64,000 bases of DNA, taken from Limimaricola sp964022235 (GTDB lineage: Bacteria > Pseudomonadota > Alphaproteobacteria > Rhodobacterales > Rhodobacteraceae). The notes beneath the pieces are model-generated. The model saw only the letters and a list, made by a program, of their open reading frames with translations. It searched no databases and was not told where the DNA came from. Positions 41,936 through 52,143 of the stretch are shown here, piece after piece (position 1 is the first letter of the stretch; every line of letters begins with the position of its first letter). The position numbers were made by a program, and so were the translations under genes. The stretch spans positions 124,001-188,000 of the forward strand of contig NZ_CAXHZL010000003.1 in assembly GCF_964022235.1 (NCBI RefSeq). The letters are read 5' to 3'.

Positions 41936-44368
41936 ATGACCGCCCTGCCCCCCTCTTTCGAGCACTGGTTCGCCACGCGCGGCTGGAGCATTCACCCGCA
42001 CCAGCGCGAAATGCTGGCGCGCGCCGATGCGCCCTCCCTCATGCTCATCGCGCCCACCGGGGGCGGCAAGACGCTTGCGGGTTTCCTGCCAACGCTGGCG
42101 GAACTGGCGGACGGCGCGCACAAGGGGCTGCACACGCTCTACATCTCGCCATTGAAGGCGCTGGCGACTGATATACGCCGCAATCTCACCATCCCGATCG
42201 AGGAGATGGACCTGCCGATCCGGGTCGAGGATCGCACCGGCGACACCAAGCAGACCGCCAAGAAACGTCAGCGCGCCGACCCGCCGCAGATCCTGCTGAC
42301 CACACCCGAGAGCCTCGCTCTGCTTATCTCCTACGAGGACGCGCCGCGTATCTTCGCGGGGCTGCAGCGGGTCATCGTCGATGAGATCCACGCCTTGGCC
42401 GAGGGTAAGCGCGGCGACCAGCTGATGCTGACACTGGGGCGGCTGGAGACGCTTTCGCCCGGGCTGCGCCGCGTCGGTCTTTCGGCCACGGTGGACGACC
42501 CCGACGCCTTGGCCGCCCAGCTCGCCCGCGCGCCGGACCCTTGCGAGATCATCGTGGCCGATCCCGGCCCCGATCCCGACATCTCGATGCTGCATACCGA
42601 AGCCCCACCGCCTTGGGCCGGGGCGGGCGGTGCCTATGCGGTGCGCGAGGTGCTGGCGCAGGTAAAGCAGCACAAGACCACGCTGATCTTTCACAACACC
42701 CGCGCGCAGGCCGAGATCTTCTTTCACAAGCTCTGGCTCGCCAACGAAGACGACCTGCCTATCGGTATCCACCACGGGAGCCTGTCGCGGCAGGTCCGCG
42801 CCAATGTCGAAGCGGCGATGGTGGCCGGAGAGCTGAAGGCCATCGTCTGCACCGGCAGTCTCGATCTCGGCATCGATTGGGGCGACGTCGACCTCGTGAT
42901 CCAGATCGGCGCGCCCAAGAACGTCAAACGCCTCGTGCAGCGCATCGGCCGGGCCAACCATCAATACAACGCGCCCTCCAAGGCGCTCCTCGTGCCCGCC
43001 AATCGCTTCGAGGTGGTCGAATGCATGGCAGCACTCGAGGCGGTGAAGGCGCGCGAACTCGATGGCAACCCCAAGGGCCCCGGTCCGCTCGACGTGCTGT
43101 GCCAGCATATCATGATCACCGCCTGCGCCGGACCCTTCGACGAGGACGCGCTGTTCGCGGAGGTTCGAGGCGTCGGCGCCTATGCCGGGATCAGCCGGGC
43201 GCAGTTCGACGACTGTCTCGATTTCGTGGCGACGGGCGGCTACGCGCTGCGCGCCTATGACAAGTGGAAGCGCCTGCTGCAGCGCCCTGACGGGCTGTGG
43301 CAGCTGCGGGACCCGCGCTCGGCTTTGCGCATTCGCATGAACATCGGCACCATTCAAGACGCCGACATGCTGAAGGTGCGGATGCGCGGACGCGGCGGGC
43401 GGCCCTTGGGCGAGGTCGAAGAGGGCTTTGCCTCCTCACTGACGCCGGGCGACACCTTCCTCATTGGCGGTCAGGTCGTGCGCTACGAGACCCTGCGCGA
43501 GATGACCGTGGAGGTCACCCGTCGCGCCGACCGCGAGCCGCGCATCGCCACCTATGCGGGGGCCAAAATGCCCACATCGGCGCAGCTTGCGCACCGCATC
43601 CTCGACACGCTGCAGCGCCCCGACTGGCCCGAGCTGCCGCGCCACACGCGCGACTGGCTGCACCTGCAGCGCGAGGTGTCGCAGATGCCCCAGCGCGGGC
43701 GCATCCTCGTCGAGACGTTTGAGCATGACGGGCGGCACCACGCCTGTTTCCACACCTTTGCGGGCCGCCATGCGCAGCAGACGCTGGGGCTACTGCTCAC
43801 GCGGCGGATGGAGACGCTGGGGCTGCACCCGCTCGGGTTCGTCGGCACCGACTATGCGACGCTGGTTTGGGGCCTCGACGAACTAGACGACCCCGCGCCG
43901 CTGTTCGAGGCGCATGAATTGCGCGAGGGGCTGGAAGGGTGGCTCACTTCGAACGCGGTGATGAAGCGGACCTTTCGGGGCGTCGCCAGCATCGCGGGGC
44001 TGATCGAGAAGAACCTGCCGCAGGTCCGCAAGACCGGGCGTCAGGCGACCTTCAGCTCGGACATCCTTTACGACACGCTGGCTAAATACGACCCCGAGCA
44101 TTTGATCCTTCGGGTCACGCGCCAAGAGGCGATGCGCGGTCTGGTAGACTTTGCCCGTGTCGAGGAGATGCTTGAGCGCACCAAGGGTCGGGTCGATCTG
44201 GTGCGCGCCAAGCGCCCCACCCCGCTCGCCGCCGCGATGCTGCTCGAGCGCGATCGTGTGCCAGTGGCGGGCGCGGGTCGCGAGCGTCTGGCCGAGGAGG
44301 AGGCGGCGCGGCTGCTCAAGGAATCCGGCCTCGCGGCTTTTGGAGCGGCGACCATCGCGGGGGTGTGA
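41936..44368 (+). CDS. Lhr-family DEXH helicase (ligase-associated DNA damage response type)
   Basis: 810 residues. Superfamily 2 helicase motifs are present: Q-region HPHQREML, motif I APTGGGKT, Ia YISPLKALATD, II VDEIHAL, III GLSATV, IV TLIFHNTRAQAEIF, V CTGSLDLGIDWGDVDLVIQIG and VI LVQRIGRANH. Domains typical of Lhr follow, and the length fits the ligase-associated form (shorter than E. coli Lhr). These helicases move 3'-5' on DNA and are found with an ATP-dependent ligase, an exonuclease and PdeM. Here only PdeM is beside it. It starts 31 bp after marR, without an obvious operon break. Confidence 0.95.
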   Translation: MTALPPSFEHWFATRGWSIHPHQREMLARADAPSLMLIAPTGGGKTLAGFLPTLAELADGAHKGLHTLYISPLKALATDIRRNLTIPIEEMDLPIRVEDRTGDTKQTAKKRQRADPPQILLTTPESLALLISYEDAPRIFAGLQRVIVDEIHALAEGKRGDQLMLTLGRLETLSPGLRRVGLSATVDDPDALAAQLARAPDPCEIIVADPGPDPDISMLHTEAPPPWAGAGGAYAVREVLAQVKQHKTTLIFHNTRAQAEIFFHKLWLANEDDLPIGIHHGSLSRQVRANVEAAMVAGELKAIVCTGSLDLGIDWGDVDLVIQIGAPKNVKRLVQRIGRANHQYNAPSKALLVPANRFEVVECMAALEAVKARELDGNPKGPGPLDVLCQHIMITACAGPFDEDALFAEVRGVGAYAGISRAQFDDCLDFVATGGYALRAYDKWKRLLQRPDGLWQLRDPRSALRIRMNIGTIQDADMLKVRMRGRGGRPLGEVEEGFASSLTPGDTFLIGGQVVRYETLREMTVEVTRRADREPRIATYAGAKMPTSAQLAHRILDTLQRPDWPELPRHTRDWLHLQREVSQMPQRGRILVETFEHDGRHHACFHTFAGRHAQQTLGLLLTRRMETLGLHPLGFVGTDYATLVWGLDELDDPAPLFEAHELREGLEGWLTSNAVMKRTFRGVASIAGLIEKNLPQVRKTGRQATFSSDILYDTLAKYDPEHLILRVTRQEAMRGLVDFARVEEMLERTKGRVDLVRAKRPTPLAAAMLLERDRVPVAGAGRERLAEEEAARLLKESGLAAFGAATIAGV

Positions 44369-44417
44369 GGGCGGTCTCGCTTGCATGAGCGGTCCGGCGC
44401 GGGCATGGGGACGTTCC

Positions 44418-45107
44418 ATGAACGCCATCGAGATTCCATTTCAAGGCGAGACGCTCTGCGCGCTGGCCTCCGGCGCCCTGTTCTGGCGCGCGCGCGACTT
44501 GCTGATCGTGTCGGACCTGCACTTGGGCAAGTCCGAGCGCATTGCCCGCAGGCGCGGCACCATGCTGCCGCCCTATGAAACCCGCGCGACGTTGGAACGG
44601 CTGGCGGCGGACCTTGCAGCGACACAGGCGGGCGACGTCCTGTGTCTGGGCGACAGCTTCGACGATCTGGATGCCGCGAAAGGGCTGGACCCGGAGGACC
44701 GCACGCATCTCGTCTCGCTGATCCAAGGCCGCGCCTGGCACTGGGTCGAAGGCAACCATGACCCCGGCCCTGCGGGGCTGCCGGGGGAACATCACGCCGA
44801 ACTGACGCTCGGCCCGCTTACCTTCCGCCATATCGCCGAGCCGGGCGCGCAGGGGGAGCTGTCGGGGCATTACCACCCCAAGCTCGGCCTGCCCGGCTGT
44901 GGCGGCACGCGCCCGTGCTTTTTGTTCGACACCGATCGGATGATCCTGCCGGCTTACGGCGCCTATACCGGCGGTATGCCCGCCACCGCGCCCGAGCTGC
45001 GCACCCTTATCGGCAGCCCGGCCTTCGCGGTACTGACGGGAACAAAGCCCCTGCTCGTCCCCTACCCCGCGCGCGCAGGCACGGGGCGAGGTCGCAGGCG
45101 GTTCTAG
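44418..45107 (+). CDS. pdeM: Ligase-associated phosphoesterase/endonuclease PdeM
   Basis: 229 residues from ATG 44418; an in-frame ATG at 44385 would add 11 residues. It is a calcineurin-like metallophosphoesterase with metal motifs VSDLHLGKSERIARRRG (D-x-H), LCLGDSFDD (GD), WVEGNHDP (GNHD) and LSGHYHPKL (GHxH). It is the partner gene of the Lhr-type helicase in a widespread bacterial repair set. The gap after the helicase is 49 bp. The C-terminus ends in a basic stretch (GTGRGRRRF). The 3' flank holds the 26 bp repeats. Confidence 0.92.
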   Translation: MNAIEIPFQGETLCALASGALFWRARDLLIVSDLHLGKSERIARRRGTMLPPYETRATLERLAADLAATQAGDVLCLGDSFDDLDAAKGLDPEDRTHLVSLIQGRAWHWVEGNHDPGPAGLPGEHHAELTLGPLTFRHIAEPGAQGELSGHYHPKLGLPGCGGTRPCFLFDTDRMILPAYGAYTGGMPATAPELRTLIGSPAFAVLTGTKPLLVPYPARAGTGRGRRRF

Positions 45108-45114
45108 TCCGAGC

Positions 45115-45177
45115 GCCCTTCGGGCAGGTTCAGACCATAAGCCCTTCGGGCAAGTTCAGACGGTGAGCCCTTCGGGC
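45115..45177. repeat. 26 bp tandem repeat at the folD 3' end
   Basis: GCCCTTCGGGC occurs at 45115-45125, 45141-45151 and 45167-45177, exactly 26 bp apart. Between them the spacers read AGGTTCAGACCATAA and AAGTTCAGACGGTGA. On the minus strand one unit encodes the last folD codons and stop (PEGLTV then TGA), and the next would encode PEGLMV then TGA. So the folD terminus was duplicated in tandem and is decaying. Each unit also makes a 4 bp stem with a triloop, so the array may end transcription of the convergent pdeM and folD. Confidence 0.75.
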
Positions 45178-46049
45178 TCGGGCAACCCGTTCGCCCGGCA
45201 AGCAGCCGTGAGCGTGTTGGCCAACAGGCAAGCGATGGTCATCGGACCGACGCCACCCGGCACCGGGGTGATCGCGCCCGCCACCTCCTTTGCCTCTTCG
45301 AAATCGACGTCGCCTACCAGCCGCGTCTTGCCGCCCTCAACCTCGATCCGGTTGATGCCCACGTCGATCACCGTGGCACCGGGTTTGATCCACGAGCCCT
45401 TGACCATGCCGGGCCGCCCGACGGCGGCGACGACGATGTCGGCGCGGCGCACCACTTCCTCAATATCCCTGGTGCGGCTATGCGCGATGCTCACCGTGCA
45501 GCTTTCGCCCAAGAGCAGATGCGCCATCGGCTTGCCGACGATGTTGGAGCGACCGATCACCACCGCCTCCTTGCCCGACATGTCGCCCAGATGGTCGCGC
45601 AGCATCATCAGGCAGCCCAGTGGCGTGCAGGGCACCATTGCCTTCTGCCCGGTCCCCAACAGGCCGACGTTGGAGATGTGAAACCCGTCCACGTCCTTGG
45701 CCGGGTCGATGGTGTTGATGACCACGTCGGAGTTCATGTGCTTGGGCAGCGGCAGCTGGACGAGAATGCCGTGCACCTTGGCGTCAGCGTTGAGCTTTTC
45801 GACCAGTGCCACCAGATCGGCCTCGGTCGTCTCCTCCGGCAGGCGATGCGTGAAGCTCTCCATCCCAACCTCGACCGTCATCCGGCCCTTGGACTTCACA
45901 TAGACTTCAGAGGCCGCATCCGCGCCTACCAGTACCACGGCGAGACCCGGGGTTACGCCATGCGCCGCCTTGAGCGACGAGACCTGTTCGGCCACGCGGC
46001 CACGGATGTCGGCGGCAAAAGCCTTGCCGTCGATGATGGTCGCGCTCAT
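45156..46049 (-). CDS. folD: Methylenetetrahydrofolate dehydrogenase/methenyl-THF cyclohydrolase
   Basis: 297 residues from the ATG at 46049, which overlaps the chorismate mutase stop by 4 bp. It interconverts 5,10-methylene-, methenyl- and 10-formyl-THF with NADP. The catalytic pair Tyr50/Lys54 is in EVYVKSKGR. QLPLPKHMN, VVIGRSNIVGKPMAHLLL and PVPGGVGPMTIACLLANT are conserved. It is last in the operon fhs-chorismate mutase-folD, so two consecutive one-carbon steps are co-expressed. Its 3' end is duplicated in tandem. Confidence 0.97.
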   Translation of the reverse strand: MSATIIDGKAFAADIRGRVAEQVSSLKAAHGVTPGLAVVLVGADAASEVYVKSKGRMTVEVGMESFTHRLPEETTEADLVALVEKLNADAKVHGILVQLPLPKHMNSDVVINTIDPAKDVDGFHISNVGLLGTGQKAMVPCTPLGCLMMLRDHLGDMSGKEAVVIGRSNIVGKPMAHLLLGESCTVSIAHSRTRDIEEVVRRADIVVAAVGRPGMVKGSWIKPGATVIDVGINRIEVEGGKTRLVGDVDFEEAKEVAGAITPVPGGVGPMTIACLLANTLTAACRANGLPEPEGLTV

Positions 46050-46351
46050 CCCGCGTCTCCCTTGCCCAGAACCTCTTCCTCGCGCGCGATGAAATGCTCC
46101 ATCATCTCGCGCCACAGCCGCTCCGCGAGGCTGGTGTCGAGCCCCTCGGCATGAGCGCGAGCAATGACCTTGTCGAGCACGTCCTGCACCCGCGTCTCGA
46201 TCCGCGCGGGCAATCCCTCGCCCGGCTTCAGCTCGATCGCCCGCTCGATCATCGTGGAGCGGCGCGCCAGAAGTCGCACCAACTCCGCGTCGATCGTGTC
46301 GATCTCGCGCCTGAGCGCCGCCATGTCACCGATCTCGGCCGCTGCCGTCAT
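46046..46351 (-). CDS. Chorismate mutase, AroQ type
   Basis: 101 residues, all helical, typical of the small AroQ-alpha fold that turns chorismate to prephenate for Phe/Tyr synthesis. LRREIDTIDAELVRLLARRSTMIERAIELK holds the conserved Arg and Lys, and ERLWREMMEHFIAREEE the third helix. GGAGGA lies 7 nt before the ATG. It sits between fhs and folD and overlaps folD by 4 bp, which couples an aromatic-pathway enzyme to one-carbon metabolism. There is no fused prephenate dehydratase or dehydrogenase. Confidence 0.93.
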   Translation of the reverse strand: MTAAAEIGDMAALRREIDTIDAELVRLLARRSTMIERAIELKPGEGLPARIETRVQDVLDKVIARAHAEGLDTSLAERLWREMMEHFIAREEEVLGKGDAG

Positions 46352-46402
46352 TCGAAATCCTCCGAAAGCTCGTTTGGCGGCCTTTTCCCACAGGATGGCG
46401 GT

Positions 46403-48079
46403 CTAGAACAGACCCTCGACGTGACCGGTCTTGGACAGGCGGATCCGCTCGGCGGCGGGGCGGCTCGGCAGACCGGGCATGGTCATGATCTCTCCGCAGA
46501 TCGCCACCACGAAACCCGCCCCTGCCGAGAGCCGCACCTCGCGCACCGGAACGTCATGGCCGGTGGGGGCGCCGCGACGCGTCGGGTCGGTGGTAAAGCT
46601 GTACTGCGTCTTGGCCATGCAGACAGGAAGGTGGCCATAGCCTTGCGCCTCCCAAGCGTGGAGCTGCTCGCGGATCCTGGCGTCGGCGATGGCCTGATCG
46701 GCGTGGTAGATGCGTCGCGCGATGGTGTCGATCTTGTCGAACAGCCCCATCTCGTCCTCGTAGAGCGGCGAGAAGGCCGCGGCGCCGCTTTCGGCCAGTG
46801 CCACGACACGCTGGGCCAACGCCTCCGCGCCACGCCCGCCTTCGGCCCAATGGCGGCACAGCACCGCCTCGGAGCCGTGGTGATGCACATAGTCCGTGAC
46901 GGCGGCGATCTCGGCCTCGCTGTCGCCGTCGAAATGGTTGATCGCCACCACCACCGGCACGCCAAACCCCTTGAGGTTCGACAGGTGCCGCCCGAGGTTG
47001 GCGCAGCCGCGCGCCACGGCTTCGGGGTCATGCCGGGCCAAATCTTCCTTGGCGGTGCCGCCGTTCATCTTGAGCGCGCGGATCGTCGCCACGAGCACGG
47101 CGGCATCGGGGTGCAGCCCGGCCTTGCGGCACTTGATGTCAAAGAATTTCTCGGCCCCCAGATCTGCGCCGAACCCGGCCTCCGTCACCACGAAATCCGC
47201 GAGCTTCAGCGCCGTCGTGGTGGCGATGACCGAGTTGCAGCCATGCGCGATGTTGGCGAAGGGGCCGCCATGCACGAAGGCGGGATTGTTCTCGAGCGTC
47301 TGCACGAGGTTGGGCTGCATCGCGTCGCGCAGGAGCACCGTCATCGCACCATCGGCCTTCAGATCGCGCGCGAACACCGGCGTCTTGTCGCGTCGATAGG
47401 CCACGATCATGTCGCCTAGGCGCTTTTCGAGATCTTGCAGATCGGTGGCGAGGCACAGGATCGCCATCACCTCGGAAGCGACGGTGATGTCGAAACCCGC
47501 CTCACGCGGAAAGCCGTTCGATACCCCACCCAAGGAGGCCGTGATTTGCCGCAGGGCGCGGTCGTTCATGTCCATGACGCGCCGCCAAACGATGCGGCGG
47601 GTGTCGATGTCGAGCTCATTGCCCCAGTAGATATGGTTGTCGATCATCGCCGAAAGCAGGTTGTGCGCGGAGGTGATCGCGTGGAAGTCGCCGGTGAAAT
47701 GGAGGTTCATCTCCTCCATTGGCACGATTTGCGCATAGCCGCCGCCCGCCGCCCCGCCCTTCATGCCAAAGTTCGGTCCGAGCGAGGCCTCGCGGATGCA
47801 GACCGCCGCCTTGCGTCCGATGCGGTTGATGGCGTCGCCCAAACCCACAGTGGTGGTGGTCTTGCCCTCGCCCGCAGGCGTTGGATTGATCGCCGTCACG
47901 AGGATCAACTTGCCGTCCGGGCGGCCTTTCAGGCTGTCGATGAAGGGCTGGGAGATCTTGGCCTTGTCGTGGCCATAGGGGAGCAGGTCGGCCTCTCCGA
48001 TGCCAAGCCGTGCGCCGATCTCGCGGATCGGCAGCTTGTCTGCCGCGCGGGCGATCTCGATGTCGGTTTTCTGCGCCAT
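46403..48079 (-). CDS. fhs: Formate-tetrahydrofolate ligase
   Basis: 558 residues, the normal length. It makes 10-formyl-THF from formate, THF and ATP. The P-loop is NPTPAGEGKTTTTVGLGDA (66-84). EASLGPNFGMKGGAAGGGYAQIVPM, VTEAGFGADLGAEKFFDIKCR and VREVRLSAGAGFVVAICGEIMTMPGLP are typical. AGGGAGG precedes the ATG by 7 nt. The gap to chorismate mutase is 51 bp, so the three genes are probably one operon. In roseobacters this enzyme links formate from methylated compounds to biosynthesis. Confidence 0.98.
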   Translation of the reverse strand: MAQKTDIEIARAADKLPIREIGARLGIGEADLLPYGHDKAKISQPFIDSLKGRPDGKLILVTAINPTPAGEGKTTTTVGLGDAINRIGRKAAVCIREASLGPNFGMKGGAAGGGYAQIVPMEEMNLHFTGDFHAITSAHNLLSAMIDNHIYWGNELDIDTRRIVWRRVMDMNDRALRQITASLGGVSNGFPREAGFDITVASEVMAILCLATDLQDLEKRLGDMIVAYRRDKTPVFARDLKADGAMTVLLRDAMQPNLVQTLENNPAFVHGGPFANIAHGCNSVIATTTALKLADFVVTEAGFGADLGAEKFFDIKCRKAGLHPDAAVLVATIRALKMNGGTAKEDLARHDPEAVARGCANLGRHLSNLKGFGVPVVVAINHFDGDSEAEIAAVTDYVHHHGSEAVLCRHWAEGGRGAEALAQRVVALAESGAAAFSPLYEDEMGLFDKIDTIARRIYHADQAIADARIREQLHAWEAQGYGHLPVCMAKTQYSFTTDPTRRGAPTGHDVPVREVRLSAGAGFVVAICGEIMTMPGLPSRPAAERIRLSKTGHVEGLF

Positions 48080-48157
48080 GTCCGGCCTCCCTTTTCCCTG
48101 CCTCAGCGTCGCGGCTTGGGGCAGGTTGTCCTGCGTCCCGGCGACCCTTCGACGCGC

Positions 48158-48757
48158 TTAAGCGTCGCTCATGGCGTCCGGACGCCACGCTCTTTGATCT
48201 GGCAGATGCAGACGCAACGCATCGCCACGCCGCAGCGTGCCGGGCCGCTCAACCCATGCGGTGACGCCGCGCAGGCCCTTGGCGGCGGTCTTAAATGCCT
48301 TTCCCTGCCCCGGATGCGCCGCTTCTATGGTCATCGCCGGAAATTGGCAGGGCCGATTCTGCATGTCGATCACGAGCGTGCTGCCATCAGGCCCCTGCAG
48401 CCGCGCCGAAGGCGGAAGATGGCTGAAGTCGGGCAGGCCCTCTATGACGACCGAAGCACCGAGCCACGCGGGGTCGATCGTCTCCAGCCCCAGCTTCGCG
48501 GCGATCTTTGCCATCTCTTCGGCCCCTACAAGGCTGAGCTGACGCGTGTTGCGGATTTCGGTGCCCCGAACGTGCTGCGAGGTGACGCGCGAACACGAGG
48601 GCCGGGTCAGGCCGGCATGGATCTCGCCCGCGAGGCCGTCGAACCCAAGCGTCATCTGGTCCAACGCCTCGGTTTCGATCGTCTTGGCGTCGCGGTGCGG
48701 CACGCGGCCCAACCAAGTGATGCGACCGTAGAACTCGGTAGGGGCAAGGGCGGGCAT
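48158..48757 (-). CDS. MOSC domain protein
   Basis: 199 residues from ATG 48757 (AGGAG 6 nt upstream). The MOSC (molybdenum cofactor sulfurase C-terminal) domain shows HAGLTRPSCSRV, IRNTRQLSLVGAEEMAKIAAKLG and the conserved Cys in QNRPCQFPA. MOSC proteins handle molybdenum cofactor or sulfur carrier chemistry; the specific reaction is unknown. It lies between the ftsH terminator and fhs. The distance to fhs is 78 bp, so it could belong to the fhs transcript. Confidence 0.87.
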   Translation of the reverse strand: MPALAPTEFYGRITWLGRVPHRDAKTIETEALDQMTLGFDGLAGEIHAGLTRPSCSRVTSQHVRGTEIRNTRQLSLVGAEEMAKIAAKLGLETIDPAWLGASVVIEGLPDFSHLPPSARLQGPDGSTLVIDMQNRPCQFPAMTIEAAHPGQGKAFKTAAKGLRGVTAWVERPGTLRRGDALRLHLPDQRAWRPDAMSDA

Positions 48758-48821
48758 GGCGACTCCTGCAAGCTGTGCGTCCCTCTTGCCAGCCTGAGCA
48801 GCCACGCTCAAGCGGCCACGC

Positions 48822-48853
48822 AAAAGCCCCGGCACCTCTCGGAGCCGGGGCTT
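48822..48853 (-). terminator. Rho-independent terminator of ftsH
   Basis: On the minus strand AAGCCCCGGC (48853-48844) pairs perfectly with GCCGGGGCTT (48833-48824) across a 10 nt loop, followed by TTTG. It begins 25 bp after the ftsH stop. It separates ftsH from the MOSC gene. Confidence 0.8.
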
Positions 48854-48877
48854 GATGCTGTTCACGTGGACCGCGAA

Positions 48878-50797
<1,920 letters not shown>

Positions 50798-50880
50798 GAG
50801 ATTTCCTCCGAAAATTGGTTTGGCCGCGCGAAAGGGAAGGCACGGGCCACGAACTCAAAATAGAGATTGCCGCGCCATCT

Positions 50881-52119
50881 TCAATGAGGAAGCGTCCGAT
50901 AAGGGAAATCCGCGACAATCCGCGCCTGATAGGCCGCGTCGGGCATGACGCAAGGGGCTGCCAACAGCGTTCCATTGCGCCAAAGAGCCGGGCTAGACAG
51001 CAACGCGGGCCTCGGTACGCCTAAATCGCGCCACTTCGGGCAAAGCGCGAGCCCGGCCTGACCCAGCGCCCCGATCATCGCACTGTCGTCGGCCCCGTCG
51101 ATCCGCCACCGACCATCCCACGCAGCCTTCGCCATCACGTGGGCCTCAACGCGGCCCGGCTCGCGGCACAGCCAGAGCCGCCCGGCTTTCTGGGCCAAAA
51201 GCACGCCTGACAGGCTGCGCCACTGTCCCTGCCCCGCGAAATCGAGCGTTGCGCGCAGGCTGTTCAACCGAGGCCGGTAGTCGCGCCCCCCCACCCAGCG
51301 CAGCGCGGCGGAAACAAGCCGCAGCCGGGTTTCCTCGGGGGCGTCTCGGAGCATCGCGGCGTCGATCTCGACCGCGCCCGCCCGCAGCCGCACCGCACGC
51401 GTCGAGAGATCCATCGCAAGATGTTCGAGCGCGGCCCGCGCCATCGCCATGCGATCCGCCGTATCGGCCAACCCTTCGGGCGTGATGCCGACCGGTCCGA
51501 GCGCGGCAAGCGCGTCTCTCGCGCGTACCCGTTGATAGCGCGGATCGGCGTTCGAGGGGTCCTCATCCCAAGCGATGCCGCGCGCCGTGAGCCAAAGGCG
51601 CAGATCGTCGCGCCGCAGTTCAAGCAGCGGTCTGAGCCACATCACTCCGTCGTCCTGCCGCGCGGCCACCATGCCCGCGAGCCCATCGACGCCCGACCCC
51701 CGCGCCAGCCGCATCAGCACCGTCTCGGCCTGATCATCGAGCGTATGCCCCAGCGCCACGGCACCAAGCCCGTGCCGCCGTGCCCAGTCGGCAAGCAGGC
51801 TCCGCCGCGCCCGCCGGGCCGCGTCCTGAAGATTGCCGCGCCCCTCCCATCCGGTCCAGTCGAGGATCTCGTGCGGCACCTCAAGACCGGCACAGGCGCG
51901 CGCCACCCGCTCGGCTTCGGCGCGGGCTTCGGGCCGCAGGCGGTGATCGACGGTCGCCACGCGCACCGCGATGCCGCGCGCCCGCGCCTCGGGCGCCAGC
52001 ATGTGCAAGAGCGCCATGGAATCGCCGCCCCCCGACACGGCAAGACCGAGCCCCTCGCAGGGCCCGGTCTCGAAGCATCGGGTGGCGATACGGACGAGAT
52101 CGTCCGGCGCGTCGGTCAT
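50881..52119 (-). CDS. tilS: tRNA(Ile)-lysidine synthase
   Basis: 412 residues. TilS puts lysidine on C34 of the tRNA-Ile with CAU anticodon, so that it reads AUA. The PP-loop is AVSGGGDSMALLHM (SGGxDS at 29-34), then VATVDHRLRPEARAEAERVAR and ALGHTLDDQAETVLMRLARGSGVDGLAGM. A C-terminal domain of about 190 residues is present. The tol-pal cpoB gene ends 24 bp upstream, and ftsH follows, an order known in many Proteobacteria (cpoB-tilS-ftsH). Confidence 0.95.
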   Translation of the reverse strand: MTDAPDDLVRIATRCFETGPCEGLGLAVSGGGDSMALLHMLAPEARARGIAVRVATVDHRLRPEARAEAERVARACAGLEVPHEILDWTGWEGRGNLQDAARRARRSLLADWARRHGLGAVALGHTLDDQAETVLMRLARGSGVDGLAGMVAARQDDGVMWLRPLLELRRDDLRLWLTARGIAWDEDPSNADPRYQRVRARDALAALGPVGITPEGLADTADRMAMARAALEHLAMDLSTRAVRLRAGAVEIDAAMLRDAPEETRLRLVSAALRWVGGRDYRPRLNSLRATLDFAGQGQWRSLSGVLLAQKAGRLWLCREPGRVEAHVMAKAAWDGRWRIDGADDSAMIGALGQAGLALCPKWRDLGVPRPALLSSPALWRNGTLLAAPCVMPDAAYQARIVADFPYRTLPH

Positions 52120-52143
52120 CGGGCTGCCGTCACTGGCCCGCCA

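Noticed and set aside
45115..45177. Short regular repeats as a CRISPR array
   Set aside because: The 26 bp period includes no unique spacers, only three units exist and no cas genes are present. Two units copy the folD end.
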